Origin: Nitrospirota bacterium
GTDB taxonomy: Bacteria > Nitrospirota > Thermodesulfovibrionia > Thermodesulfovibrionales > UBA6898
Length of the DNA: 42,024 bases
Assembly (NCBI GenBank): GCA_004321925.1
Contig: SCQH01000058.1
Coordinates: forward strand, 1 to 42,024
Direction: 5' to 3'
The notes under the pieces: model-generated
Told to the model about the DNA's origin: nothing
Seen by the model: only the letters and a program-made list of their open reading frames with translations
Databases searched by the model: none
Shown here: positions 7,405-14,607 of the stretch, one piece after another
Layout of the letters: each line of letters begins with the position of its first letter
How positions within the stretch are numbered: the stretch's first letter is position 1
Made by a program: the position numbers and the translations under genes

Positions 7405-7716
7405 ATGAAACAGACAACACTGGCAGTCTCCCTTGTTTTGTCCAGCATGCTTTTGCTGAGCAGTGTGAGCGGGACTGCCCTGGCAGCCGACCGGACAATG
7501 AAGTTCAAAGTTCCCGGCATCACCTGAGCAAGCTCCGGCATTGCGGCAAGTTCTGCCGCCCAGTCGATCCCCGGTGTAAGCTTTGCGGACGACAACCCTG
7601 AGGATGCCACACTGAAGATCATCTTCGACGATTCAAAGACGAGCATCACGGAGATCAATGACGCCATGCAAAAGAGCGGCTTTCCGGTCTCCGGGGAACC
7701 TGTCCTGCTTCAATAG
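7405..7716 (+). CDS. MerP-like exported heavy-metal-associated selenoprotein (TGA at codon 41)
   Basis: The ATG at 7405 follows GAAGGAG and opens a signal peptide (hydrophobic core, then GTALAADR at residues 23-30). Codon 41 (7525-7527) is TGA, and the same frame continues 62 codons to a TAG at 7714-7716, giving 103 residues if TGA is read as selenocysteine. Both sides align from memory with mercury-binding MerP: before the TGA comes KFKVPGIT (MerP: VPGMT), and after it GVSF, IIFDDSKTSITEINDAM and SGFP (MerP: VTFDDAKTSVQKL, AGYP). The TGA sits exactly at the first Cys of the CxxC metal site, and the second Cys is Ser, giving UASS. The protein has no Cys at all. A hairpin follows the TGA. It would act in the periplasm, perhaps binding mercury or another soft metal, or in thiol/selenol redox. 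A weak promoter-like TTGACT lies at 7350. The alternative is a pseudogene, but the conserved downstream frame argues against that. Confidence 0.82.
7543..7559 (+). promoter_or_regulatory. Candidate bacterial SECIS hairpin
   Basis: GCGGCA at 7543-7548 and TGCCGC at 7554-7559 form a 6-bp stem with the loop AGTTC. The stem begins 16 bases after the TGA at 7525-7527, and the loop starts 22 bases after it with a G in its second position. This agrees in spacing and general form with bacterial SECIS elements, which lie in the coding region just after the UGA. The loop lacks the classical GGU, so the match is good but not perfect. Confidence 0.58.
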
Positions 7717-7729
7717 CAGGGCAGCAGTA

Positions 7730-8866
7730 TCATGCCCTGATGAACTGCATGACCTCTGCCTTGTTCTCCAGGTGATGCAGGGAGATGTTCGGCACGTCGC
7801 TGTTGCCTGGGACGGCGATCGCATGGATGAACCTCGGGCCCTGGCCGCGCCCCTGCAGGGCTGCGATCAGTTCTTTTTTCGAGGCGGTCTTAAGCGTATT
7901 GCTGATGCCGAACCCCCGTGCCACCGTCTCAAGGTCGACGCAGTCGCCTGTCAGCGTGGGCTGGTTGCCGGTAGAGCCGTATGCACCGTTGTCGATCGCC
8001 AGTATGGTCAGGTTTGCCGGTGCTGCAAACGCAGCAGTGGCAAGGGTCCCGGGGTTCATGAGCAGGCTTCCGTCCCCGTCAATGACCACGACCTCCTTGC
8101 TGGTCGACAGGCTGATGCCGAGTCCGATGGGGGTCGCCATCCCCATGCTGCCGAGCATATAGAAGTTTGACGGCTGATGCCTGACGGCAAAGAGTTCTTT
8201 TGACGGGATCCCCAGATTGCAGACGACGACCCTGGAGGCAAGGAACGGCGCCACTGCCTGTATGAGCTCAAAGCGCGTATACCGCGGAGATACCATGCTT
8301 TTCCTGGCCGGAGGCATTACGGGGATACTGCCTGCCGGGGGCAGGGGGCCTCTCCCCGCTTCTGTCCGGACGTTTGACCCTTCCCAAATGGCCGGACTCA
8401 GCAGAAAGGCCTGGAGCCTGTTCTTCCTGTAAGTCCCTGCCAGTTTTTTCCGTATGATGCTGAAGTCCTCTCCGGATCTGATCACCGAGCAGGGGATGCC
8501 GGCCGCCTGCAGCATCCGCGGCAGCCGCTGTCCCATCGGAAGCTGGGCCTCGATCCGCTCCTTATAGACCCCTCTCTGGCTGACAAAGAGCGCCAGGGGA
8601 AGTTCATAAAAGCCGTTGAGCGAGAGCAGGGCATTGAGCATGTTGCCGACCCCCGAGCTCTGCACGAAGAGGGCCGGCCTCTTCCCAGCCAGGGCGGCCC
8701 CGGCGCAGATGCCGGCGCCCTCCTCCTCACGCGTCAGGGGGAGGTGCTGAAAGCTCCCGGCAACCAGCTCCAGAAGGACCTTTATCTTTTCGCAGGGGAG
8801 TGAGGCCATAAAGTCCGTTCCCGCCTCATGAAGCAGCCCGATCAGTTCTTTTTCAGGACAGTGCAT
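7730..8866 (-). CDS. comDE: Fused sulfopyruvate decarboxylase ComDE (coenzyme M synthesis)
   Basis: This TPP enzyme converts 3-sulfopyruvate to sulfoacetaldehyde and CO2. Its 378 residues carry both subunits in one chain. The alpha (ComD-like) half covers about 1-165 with LTREEEGAGICAG (catalytic Glu near 47-49), QSSGVGNMLNAL and the segment RGVYKERIEAQLPMG. A linker of about 30 residues follows. The beta (ComE-like) half covers about 195-378 with NLGIPSKEL, NFYMLGSMGMA, the TPP motif GDGS...N from residue 264, and DNGAYGSTGNQPT. These segments match methanogen ComD/ComE closely as I remember them. GGAGG precedes the ATG. The start lies 25 bases inside cysteate synthase, implying translational coupling, and the gene ends the block. 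Phosphonopyruvate decarboxylase is the nearest alternative; the cysteate synthase neighbour favours sulfopyruvate. Confidence 0.92.
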   Translation of the reverse strand: MHCPEKELIGLLHEAGTDFMASLPCEKIKVLLELVAGSFQHLPLTREEEGAGICAGAALAGKRPALFVQSSGVGNMLNALLSLNGFYELPLALFVSQRGVYKERIEAQLPMGQRLPRMLQAAGIPCSVIRSGEDFSIIRKKLAGTYRKNRLQAFLLSPAIWEGSNVRTEAGRGPLPPAGSIPVMPPARKSMVSPRYTRFELIQAVAPFLASRVVVCNLGIPSKELFAVRHQPSNFYMLGSMGMATPIGLGISLSTSKEVVVIDGDGSLLMNPGTLATAAFAAPANLTILAIDNGAYGSTGNQPTLTGDCVDLETVARGFGISNTLKTASKKELIAALQGRGQGPRFIHAIAVPGNSDVPNISLHHLENKAEVMQFIRA

Positions 8867-10098
8867 AGCAGTTCCTCCAGCTCTTTGTCGGATGCCTTCT
8901 TTGAGATGGCCATAGGGACAACGTCCTTCACCTGTTTTTCCCTTCCGAGCCTCTTCTCACCGCCGCCGGTGATGTTCAGCAGAATGAGGTCCTCCGGCTT
9001 AACAAAACCTCCGGAAACTGCCTGCTTCAGAGCAGCGGTCGCCACGCCGGCCGCCGGCACAATATCGATGCCCTCTGTCGCGGCAAAAAGCTCCATGGCC
9101 GCATAGACCTCGTCATTGACGACCCCGTACATCCTTCCTCCGGCAGCCTTCATGACATCATAGACGCCGCCCTGGATCGAATATGCCGGGTAGCGGGTTG
9201 AAAGGACGCGCGTGGTGATCTCGGCGATCAGCTCAGGCCTCAGGTCTTCGGGGAAGAGCGTCCTGCTCTCTTTCTGCCAGGCCCTGACCATCGGGGCAAA
9301 GGGCAGGTTCTGTGCAAGATGCATCCGGGGCAGGACCTTACCGAAGCGTCCGTCCCTGATCAGCCGCTCCGACATCTCCCAGACGCCGATGCCTCCGGTC
9401 CCGCTCCCCACCGCCTGAAAATAGTGGTCAGGGAGCCTCCTGGTCTCTGCTACCGCAGCCAGTATGGTCGTACCGAGGCCGTCACGCTTGGCGATGTTCT
9501 TGACCCCTCCTTCAAACGGGAAGTTGAAGAGTCCGGCGATCCTGCGGGCGACGTCAATGGAGTCAGAATAATCTCCGTCGGTAACGGCAACGGTCGGCAC
9601 TGCCGAAGATTCTTCAAGGTACCACATCTCCTGGAGGCAGACGCCCGGAACGACGATGACGACCGGGTAGCCGGCAACCGTCGAGAGATGGGCAAAGGCC
9701 CGTGCCGTGTTCCCGGCCGAGGCCACGACCAGCCCGTCAATGCCGTTCTCAAGGGCATTCTGGAGCACGACAGCGGCCTCAAACTCCTTAAAGGTGCAGG
9801 TCTGAAGCCAGGCGCCCTGCTCCGGCCAGTAGCCGTTAAAGGCAATATAAAGGTTCCCGAGGCCAAGGGCGCTTCCGAGTCCCCGGGACCGGTAGACGAT
9901 CGTTCCGGGTTGCGCAAAAGAGGGGGTATGGACCGGCAGCCAGCGGTACTTCCATATGCCCTCGCCGCGATCGTCCCTGAATTCGGCGTCCTTGTAAACG
10001 GTCACCAGCAGCGCATCCATGCAGTGCTCGCAGAAGGCGCAGTAGACCTCGGTGAGTTCCTTGCCGCATTTTCTGCAGCGTATCGTAAAATGGCTCAT
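8842..10098 (-). CDS. Cysteate synthase (PLP-dependent, threonine-synthase fold)
   Basis: This enzyme makes L-cysteate from O-phospho-L-serine and sulfite, the entry to coenzyme M in Methanosarcina-type archaea. The 418-residue protein has an N-terminal zinc-ribbon-like set C8, C11, C20 and C23. Next comes NLYIAFNGYWPEQGA near residue 82, then TCTFKEFEA with the probable PLP lysine K104, VVASAGNTARAFA near 125, and DHYFQAVGSGTGGI near 225. It ends with ILLNITGGGEKRL. The GYWPExGA and DHYFQAVGSGTGG segments are characteristic of cysteate synthase and not of ordinary threonine synthase. The start overlaps the end of the HdrD-like gene by four bases, and its end overlaps comDE, so the three are coupled. 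No aspartate aminotransferase, needed to turn cysteate into sulfopyruvate, is in the window. Confidence 0.92.
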   Translation of the reverse strand: MSHFTIRCRKCGKELTEVYCAFCEHCMDALLVTVYKDAEFRDDRGEGIWKYRWLPVHTPSFAQPGTIVYRSRGLGSALGLGNLYIAFNGYWPEQGAWLQTCTFKEFEAAVVLQNALENGIDGLVVASAGNTARAFAHLSTVAGYPVVIVVPGVCLQEMWYLEESSAVPTVAVTDGDYSDSIDVARRIAGLFNFPFEGGVKNIAKRDGLGTTILAAVAETRRLPDHYFQAVGSGTGGIGVWEMSERLIRDGRFGKVLPRMHLAQNLPFAPMVRAWQKESRTLFPEDLRPELIAEITTRVLSTRYPAYSIQGGVYDVMKAAGGRMYGVVNDEVYAAMELFAATEGIDIVPAAGVATAALKQAVSGGFVKPEDLILLNITGGGEKRLGREKQVKDVVPMAISKKASDKELEELLCTVLKKN

Positions 10099-11321
10099 TG
10101 CTCTTCCCTTTCAATATATTCGGCAAATAGTTCCATGATGTCAACGATCGTTATTTTTTTGTCGTGGTCCTGCATGGCCTCATTGACCTTGCCATAGCAG
10201 GCTGGACAGCTCAGGACCAGCCTGTCGGCCTTTTTCCTGACCGCCTCATCGATCGCCAGTCTTCCGATGGCGACCGCATTGTCATGAAAGACCTTCCTGA
10301 CCGCGCCGCCCGCGCCGCAGCAGCGGGAATTCAGCCCATGCCGCTCGAATTCAAGGAGCTCCACGCCGGGGATGCTTCTGAGCACCTGCCGCGGCTCCTC
10401 GGTGATGCCGACCCCGCGGCTGAGATAGCAGGGGTCGTGGTAGATCAGCCTTTCGTGCAGCTCTTTTTTGACCCGGATCTTCCGCTTCCTGAGCGCGTCG
10501 ACGACGAACTGCGTGATATGCAGGACCCGGAACGGGAGTTCCTTTCCGTAGAACAGGGGCCAGTCCCTGGTCATGACGTTCACGCAGCAGGGGCAGGAGC
10601 AGAGGAGGGTCTTAACCCCGAGTGCCTTATAGGCCTCAACAAGTTTTCTGGTCAGCTCCTCCATAAGGTCATGCTGGCCCGATACAAAGAGCGGAAAGCC
10701 GCAGCAGACCTCTTCCTCCTCCGGAAGCATGGTGAACGGGTCTCCGATGACCCCAAGGACAAGGGCATCACCCCGCACCATCGGCTGGGCGCCGTAGGCC
10801 CCCGAACAACCGGCATAATAGGCCAGGTCGGCCCGCTTTGAGACCTTGACCGATTCAGGGAACCAGGGTCTGTACCTGTCAGCGGTCGGGAAGTTATACG
10901 GGTTGCCTGTCTTCTGTATCGCCTCCGGCATCTTGGTCAGGATCTCGTAATCGACCAGGCCGCGTTCTATCATCTCTTTGCGGAGATACGGCCAGAGCCG
11001 CTGCGTGAAGAGGCCGACCGTGCAGTGCTGGCCGCAGGCCCCGCAGGTGGTGCATTCAAAGACCGCCCGGGTGAATTCTTCAAGGAGCTTTTTGTCGATG
11101 TCCCCTTTTTTGAAAAGCCGCGCCTTGAGGCCGTTGGTCGCCTTGAGGAACTTCCGGAACATCCGTATCTTCTCAGGCGGTGAGACCGCAGGGTTCCCGG
11201 TCACCTCCTGCACCGGGCAGACCTTAAGGCACTCCCTGCACTGGCTGCAGGCATCGAGCTCTATCAGCTGCAACGCGGTCAGGCTGCCGCCAAACGAGGC
11301 GCTGCAGGGTTTCTTGCTCAT
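10095..11321 (-). CDS. HdrD-like heterodisulfide reductase catalytic subunit
   Basis: The protein has 408 residues. Two [4Fe-4S] motifs lie at the N-terminus: C25/C28/C31/C35 (CSQCRECLKVCP) and C90/C93/C96/C100 (CTTCGACGQHC). Two CCG domains follow. The first has YYAGCSG, EEVCCGFPLF and CSCPCC; the second has YHDPCYLSRG, SRCCGAGG and LSCPACYG. This is the order of HdrD of methanogens and of related DsrK/GlpC-type proteins. In HdrD the CCG domains hold the special cluster that splits a heterodisulfide. I chose 11321 because GAGGAG lies upstream and it avoids a 41-base overlap with the membrane subunit; the frame is open to 11375. With the HdrE-like partner just upstream, and coenzyme M genes just downstream, it probably handles CoM-related disulfide or thiol chemistry. 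Confidence 0.9.
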   Translation of the reverse strand: MSKKPCSASFGGSLTALQLIELDACSQCRECLKVCPVQEVTGNPAVSPPEKIRMFRKFLKATNGLKARLFKKGDIDKKLLEEFTRAVFECTTCGACGQHCTVGLFTQRLWPYLRKEMIERGLVDYEILTKMPEAIQKTGNPYNFPTADRYRPWFPESVKVSKRADLAYYAGCSGAYGAQPMVRGDALVLGVIGDPFTMLPEEEEVCCGFPLFVSGQHDLMEELTRKLVEAYKALGVKTLLCSCPCCVNVMTRDWPLFYGKELPFRVLHITQFVVDALRKRKIRVKKELHERLIYHDPCYLSRGVGITEEPRQVLRSIPGVELLEFERHGLNSRCCGAGGAVRKVFHDNAVAIGRLAIDEAVRKKADRLVLSCPACYGKVNEAMQDHDKKITIVDIMELFAEYIEREEQ

Positions 11322-11334
11322 CTGCCGCCTCTCC

Positions 11335-12051
11335 TCACCCATGTGCTCCCGGACCTGCGGCGGCATGTTCTTCATGCATCAGAGAATTCAGGGACTGCTC
11401 GCGCCTCCGCGCCTCCATGGTGACGACCGGCGCCGAGAAGATATGTGAGGGCAGCAGGAGGACCAGCAGGAGGACGGCAAGGAAGTGGAACAGAAAAAGA
11501 TATTCTCCCCGGAGCGGTCCAGGCCGAAAGACAAGCAGACCAAAGGCGAACTCTTTTATCAGGACCAGGTCAGGCCTGAATACGGTTGTCATGAGGAGCC
11601 CGGTGAGACCGATGACGAAGACCAGCCCGAGGATCAGGTAGTTGTCATAGGTGAGGTACCGGTCCTTTGAAGAAAATACGCGTATGGAGAGCAGCCAGAG
11701 GACGGCGACCGGCAGGATATAGCCTGAGATGAGGCCGCAGGTCTGCAGGTCCTGCACCCATACCGGGACCGGCTCCATAAAGTACCGGAGATGCCGCAGC
11801 AGGACCAGGAGAAAAGAGAGGTGAAAGGCGAACGAACCGGTCCAGAGCATCCCGTTGGCCACGAATACCCTGCGGAAGAAGATGACATCAAGGGTCATAA
11901 GCATACGGGTCCCGAACGATGTCCTCTGGTTTACGGCAGAGGGTAACTTCAGCAGACGGGTTGCCCGTGTCCAGGACCAGAAGTGCCAGAGGAGCCGGAG
12001 ACCGAAGAGCAGATAGACGGTATATGCCAGCAGGGCGAGCGATCGCGACAT
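11335..12051 (-). CDS. HdrE/NarI-like membrane cytochrome b subunit
   Basis: The protein has 238 residues and about five predicted membrane helices. Likely heme b ligands are the helix-borne His pairs H77/H87 (AFHLSFLLVLLRH) and H189/H203 (FLFHFLAVLLLVLLLPSH), the arrangement seen in NarI and HdrE. Such subunits pass electrons between a quinone (or methanophenazine) and a cytoplasmic Fe-S partner. It sits directly upstream of the HdrD-like gene with a 13-base gap, forming a membrane pair. The start ATG follows GGGAGCAATA. Together they could feed electrons from thiol oxidation into the quinone pool, or use quinol to reduce a disulfide; the direction cannot be told from sequence. Confidence 0.86.
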   Translation of the reverse strand: MSRSLALLAYTVYLLFGLRLLWHFWSWTRATRLLKLPSAVNQRTSFGTRMLMTLDVIFFRRVFVANGMLWTGSFAFHLSFLLVLLRHLRYFMEPVPVWVQDLQTCGLISGYILPVAVLWLLSIRVFSSKDRYLTYDNYLILGLVFVIGLTGLLMTTVFRPDLVLIKEFAFGLLVFRPGPLRGEYLFLFHFLAVLLLVLLLPSHIFSAPVVTMEARRREQSLNSLMHEEHAAAGPGAHG

Positions 12052-12063
12052 TATTGCTCCCGG

Positions 12064-12144
12064 TCACCGGACATGGTGACGGAGTTTCATATACCCTGCC
12101 GGGCAGCCTTTCTTCAGCCTGTAGCGCTTCATACTGTATATCAT
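12064..12144 (-). CDS. Possible 26-residue basic peptide ahead of the HdrE-like gene
   Basis: In the 155-base gap between the unknown 107-residue protein and the HdrE-like gene, an ATG at 12144 preceded by CCGGAGAG opens a 26-codon frame. It begins MIYSMKRYRLKKGCPAGYMK and ends in TGA 12 bases before the HdrE-like ATG. It is very basic with one Cys. The ribosome site is good but there is no other support. It could be a leader peptide that couples translation of the membrane subunit, or chance. Confidence 0.33.
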   Translation of the reverse strand: MIYSMKRYRLKKGCPAGYMKLRHHVR

Positions 12145-12206
12145 ACTATCTCTCCGGAAAAAATATTGTCATCGTCAGGCAAGTATCAGCATATAGGCAG
12201 GAGAGG

Positions 12207-12530
12207 TCAGCCTGCAGTGTCTTTGACAAAGGACATGGTCACGTCCCTCGGCACGTTAAGTCCTGCCTCAACCTCCAGCGCCTTCAGGATGCCGCAGGGC
12301 ACCGGGCAGGCAGCATGCTTCAGGCATGCTGCCCCCTTGATGAACACCGGATTTTCGACCAGCTGCTTAAAGGCGTCCATCGTCGTCAGCTCGGTCAGCG
12401 TGGTCCCGAGCTTTTGCACCATGGTGCATTCCGAGGTGACCGTGAGCGAAAAGGTCTTATTGTCCTTCTGCTCAACGTCAACCTGCACCAGCATGCCGCA
12501 GGCCCCGGGGTTGATAAGGAGTCGTGTCAT
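12207..12530 (-). CDS. Conserved-looking Cys-containing protein of unknown function
   Basis: The 107-residue soluble protein begins MTRLLINPGACGMLVQVDVE. Five cysteines are visible: one in GACG, one in SECT, and a cluster in GAACLKHAACPVPCG near residues 68-80. It probably has an alpha/beta fold and has no signal peptide or membrane segment. It lies 11 bases downstream of the corrinoid activator and in the same block as the methyltransferases and Hdr genes, so it is likely a small accessory protein of the pathway, perhaps metal or Fe-S binding through the Cys cluster. I do not recognise the family with certainty and propose no reaction. Confidence 0.8.
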   Translation of the reverse strand: MTRLLINPGACGMLVQVDVEQKDNKTFSLTVTSECTMVQKLGTTLTELTTMDAFKQLVENPVFIKGAACLKHAACPVPCGILKALEVEAGLNVPRDVTMSFVKDTAG

Positions 12531-12541
12531 GAAGGTCCCGG

Positions 12542-14533
12542 TCAGCCCTTGATCCCTGAGCTTATCGGCGCCTTCTGCTCCTCAAGCATCGCCTTCAGGT
12601 TCGGGAACTTGTCCTTCATATGCGGTATATGCATTGCCATCATGAACTCCTTCTCGAAGGCAGGCTCGGTCGCGATCTCGACAAATTCGACCCACCGGGC
12701 GCGTTCGTTCGCCTCTTTTCTCTTGTTCTTGTTCAGCAGGGCCATCCGGGACCCGTCACCGGCTGCATTGCCGACGACGACGACCTTGTCGATCGGGACA
12801 TCGGGGAAGAGGCCCAGGGTGAGAGAGGCCTCCCGGTCGATATGGCTGCCGAAGGCCCCGGCCAGTTCCACGCGGTCGAGCTTGGCAACGCCCATCTTCT
12901 GCATCATCAGCTTGGTCCCTGCATAGAGAGCGCCCTTGGCAAGCTGAAGCGCCCTGACATCCCCCTGGGTGACCGTGATGTCCTGGTCGATGGATGTCTC
13001 AGCCGCCCAGGCAAGGACATACTCCGGCTTCCCCTCTGCATTTTTTCTGACCCTGTTGGTCCCGGCGTCAGGAACGAATTTGCCGGTCTTGTCGATGATG
13101 CCCGCCTTGAACATCTCGGCTATAACATCGATGATCGCCGAGCCGCAGATGCCCTTTGCGTTGATCTTTCCCTCGATATGGGTATGCCAGTCGGCCTTGC
13201 CGATGACCTTGTACTTCGGTTCCTTTGTCTCGTAGTCTATCTTCACTTTTTCGATCGCGCCCGGGGCAGCCCTCATGCCGAACTTTATCTGTGCGCCCTC
13301 AAAGGCAGGGCCGGTTGCGCAGGAGGTCGAGCAGACCCTGTCCTTGTTCCCCAGGAGGAGCTCCCCGTTCGTGCCGATGTCGATGATCAGGACCATATCG
13401 TCCTGGAAATACTGTTCCTGGGCGATCAGGACGCCGACATTGTCGGCCCCGACGAACCCTGCCTCGATCGGCAGCACATGGATGAAGGCGCCGGGGTTTA
13501 TCTTCAGCCCCAGGTCGCGGGCCTTGATATCAAGGGACTGCTGGACCGCGGGGATGAAGGGCGAACGGCCGATATAGACCGGGTTCAGCCCGAGGAATAT
13601 GTGGTGCATTGCCGTGTTGAAGACGATGGTGAGGTCATCGATCGCAAACCCCGGATGAGGCCCGTCCTTCCTGATCTCGGCCACCACCTTGTCGATGATC
13701 TCATTGAGGCCTGCTATGATCGCATCCTGCATGGTCTTGAGCCCTTCAGGGTTCGTCATGGCATAGGTTATTCTGGACATGACGTCCTCGCCATAGGGCA
13801 CCTGAGGGTTCATGATCGATTCGGTGTTGATGACGTTGCCCGTGGACATGTCGCAGAGATAGCCGACACAGGTGGTCGTCCCTATGTCGACGGCAAGACC
13901 ATAACAGACATCGACATGGCCGGGTTCGACCTTGATGATCTCTTTATCCATCCAGACGGTGACCGTGATCGTCCAGTCGCCGTTGCGCAGGGCATCCTGG
14001 AGCTGCAGCAGCGCCTCAAAATCGAACGTCAGGCCCTTGATGCCGTAGATCTCCTCCATCCTGTTTGCGACCCGCTCATAGTCGCCGGTCGTCATGTCAT
14101 GCAGGGTGGGCGGAGTGAAGGTCAGTACGTATTTCTTCACCGCCGGATCAAGCGCTATGACAAGCTCTTTCGCCGCCTTTCTGACCACCTGCTTCCCTGC
14201 CCTGGACCTCTCGGGCACAAAGACCTTGAGGTCACCATGGATCTCGCAGGAGCAGGCCAGTCTGATGCCCGGCCCGTCCTCGGGTTTGATATGCTTCAGC
14301 TCTTCCGGGGTCGGCTCCAGCGGCGTGATATGCGCCATGCCTGATTCGAGGTTGTCCTTTTCAAAATAACCTTCTTCGATCCTGACCTTGCATTTGCCGC
14401 AGACCTTCTTGTCTCCGCAGAGCGCCTCAAGGTCAACGCCGAGGCGCTGGGCAGCCTTGAGTATGGTCGTTCCTTCTTCTATCTCTCCGCGCCGGCCGGC
14501 CGGCTGGAATATTACCTTGAATGTGCGGCTCAT
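12542..14533 (-). CDS. Corrinoid protein reductive activator (RACE/RamA-like, 2Fe-2S + ASKHA)
   Basis: The protein has 663 residues. An N-terminal plant-type ferredoxin domain holds a [2Fe-2S] cluster with C39, C45 and C48 (CGDKKVCGKC) plus C94 or C96 (LACSC). A linker domain follows. The large ASKHA-fold ATPase part has phosphate-binding loops GLAVDIGTTTCVGY near residue 210 and LIIDIGTNGELLLG near 385, and AGAFGSH near 575. Proteins of this family use ATP to drive reduction of inactive cob(II)amide on corrinoid proteins back to cob(I)amide. Here it would serve the corrinoid protein encoded four genes downstream in sequence coordinates. Its length and order match bacterial RACE proteins. The gene is followed 11 bases later by the unknown 107-residue protein. 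Confidence 0.95.
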   Translation of the reverse strand: MSRTFKVIFQPAGRRGEIEEGTTILKAAQRLGVDLEALCGDKKVCGKCKVRIEEGYFEKDNLESGMAHITPLEPTPEELKHIKPEDGPGIRLACSCEIHGDLKVFVPERSRAGKQVVRKAAKELVIALDPAVKKYVLTFTPPTLHDMTTGDYERVANRMEEIYGIKGLTFDFEALLQLQDALRNGDWTITVTVWMDKEIIKVEPGHVDVCYGLAVDIGTTTCVGYLCDMSTGNVINTESIMNPQVPYGEDVMSRITYAMTNPEGLKTMQDAIIAGLNEIIDKVVAEIRKDGPHPGFAIDDLTIVFNTAMHHIFLGLNPVYIGRSPFIPAVQQSLDIKARDLGLKINPGAFIHVLPIEAGFVGADNVGVLIAQEQYFQDDMVLIIDIGTNGELLLGNKDRVCSTSCATGPAFEGAQIKFGMRAAPGAIEKVKIDYETKEPKYKVIGKADWHTHIEGKINAKGICGSAIIDVIAEMFKAGIIDKTGKFVPDAGTNRVRKNAEGKPEYVLAWAAETSIDQDITVTQGDVRALQLAKGALYAGTKLMMQKMGVAKLDRVELAGAFGSHIDREASLTLGLFPDVPIDKVVVVGNAAGDGSRMALLNKNKRKEANERARWVEFVEIATEPAFEKEFMMAMHIPHMKDKFPNLKAMLEEQKAPISSGIKG

Positions 14534-14607
14534 CTATAACTCCTCCTGATACGATGCATTTAAAGAATGGTCCCGGACAGGCCGGGATGAACAACGTGCA
14601 GGCAGCG

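Noticed and set aside
7405-7716. Reading the in-frame TGA as a nonsense mutation (pseudogene)
   Set aside because: The frame after the TGA keeps MerP-like sequence to a natural stop, the TGA is exactly at the metal-site Cys, and a hairpin follows. A pseudogene remains possible but is less likely.
7717-7739. CAGGGCA/TGCCCTG hairpin as a terminator of the selenoprotein gene
   Set aside because: A 7-bp stem is present, but no T run follows on either strand and it overlaps the end of comDE.
8842-10098. Annotation as threonine synthase
   Set aside because: The fold is the same, but the GYWPEQGA and DHYFQAVGSGTGG segments and the overlap with ComDE fit cysteate synthase better.
12620-14344. Long open frame (over 570 codons) on the plus strand opposite the corrinoid activator gene
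   Set aside because: It is antisense to a clearly conserved gene, has no domain and is rich in His, Asp and Arg, as expected for the complement of a GC-rich coding frame.
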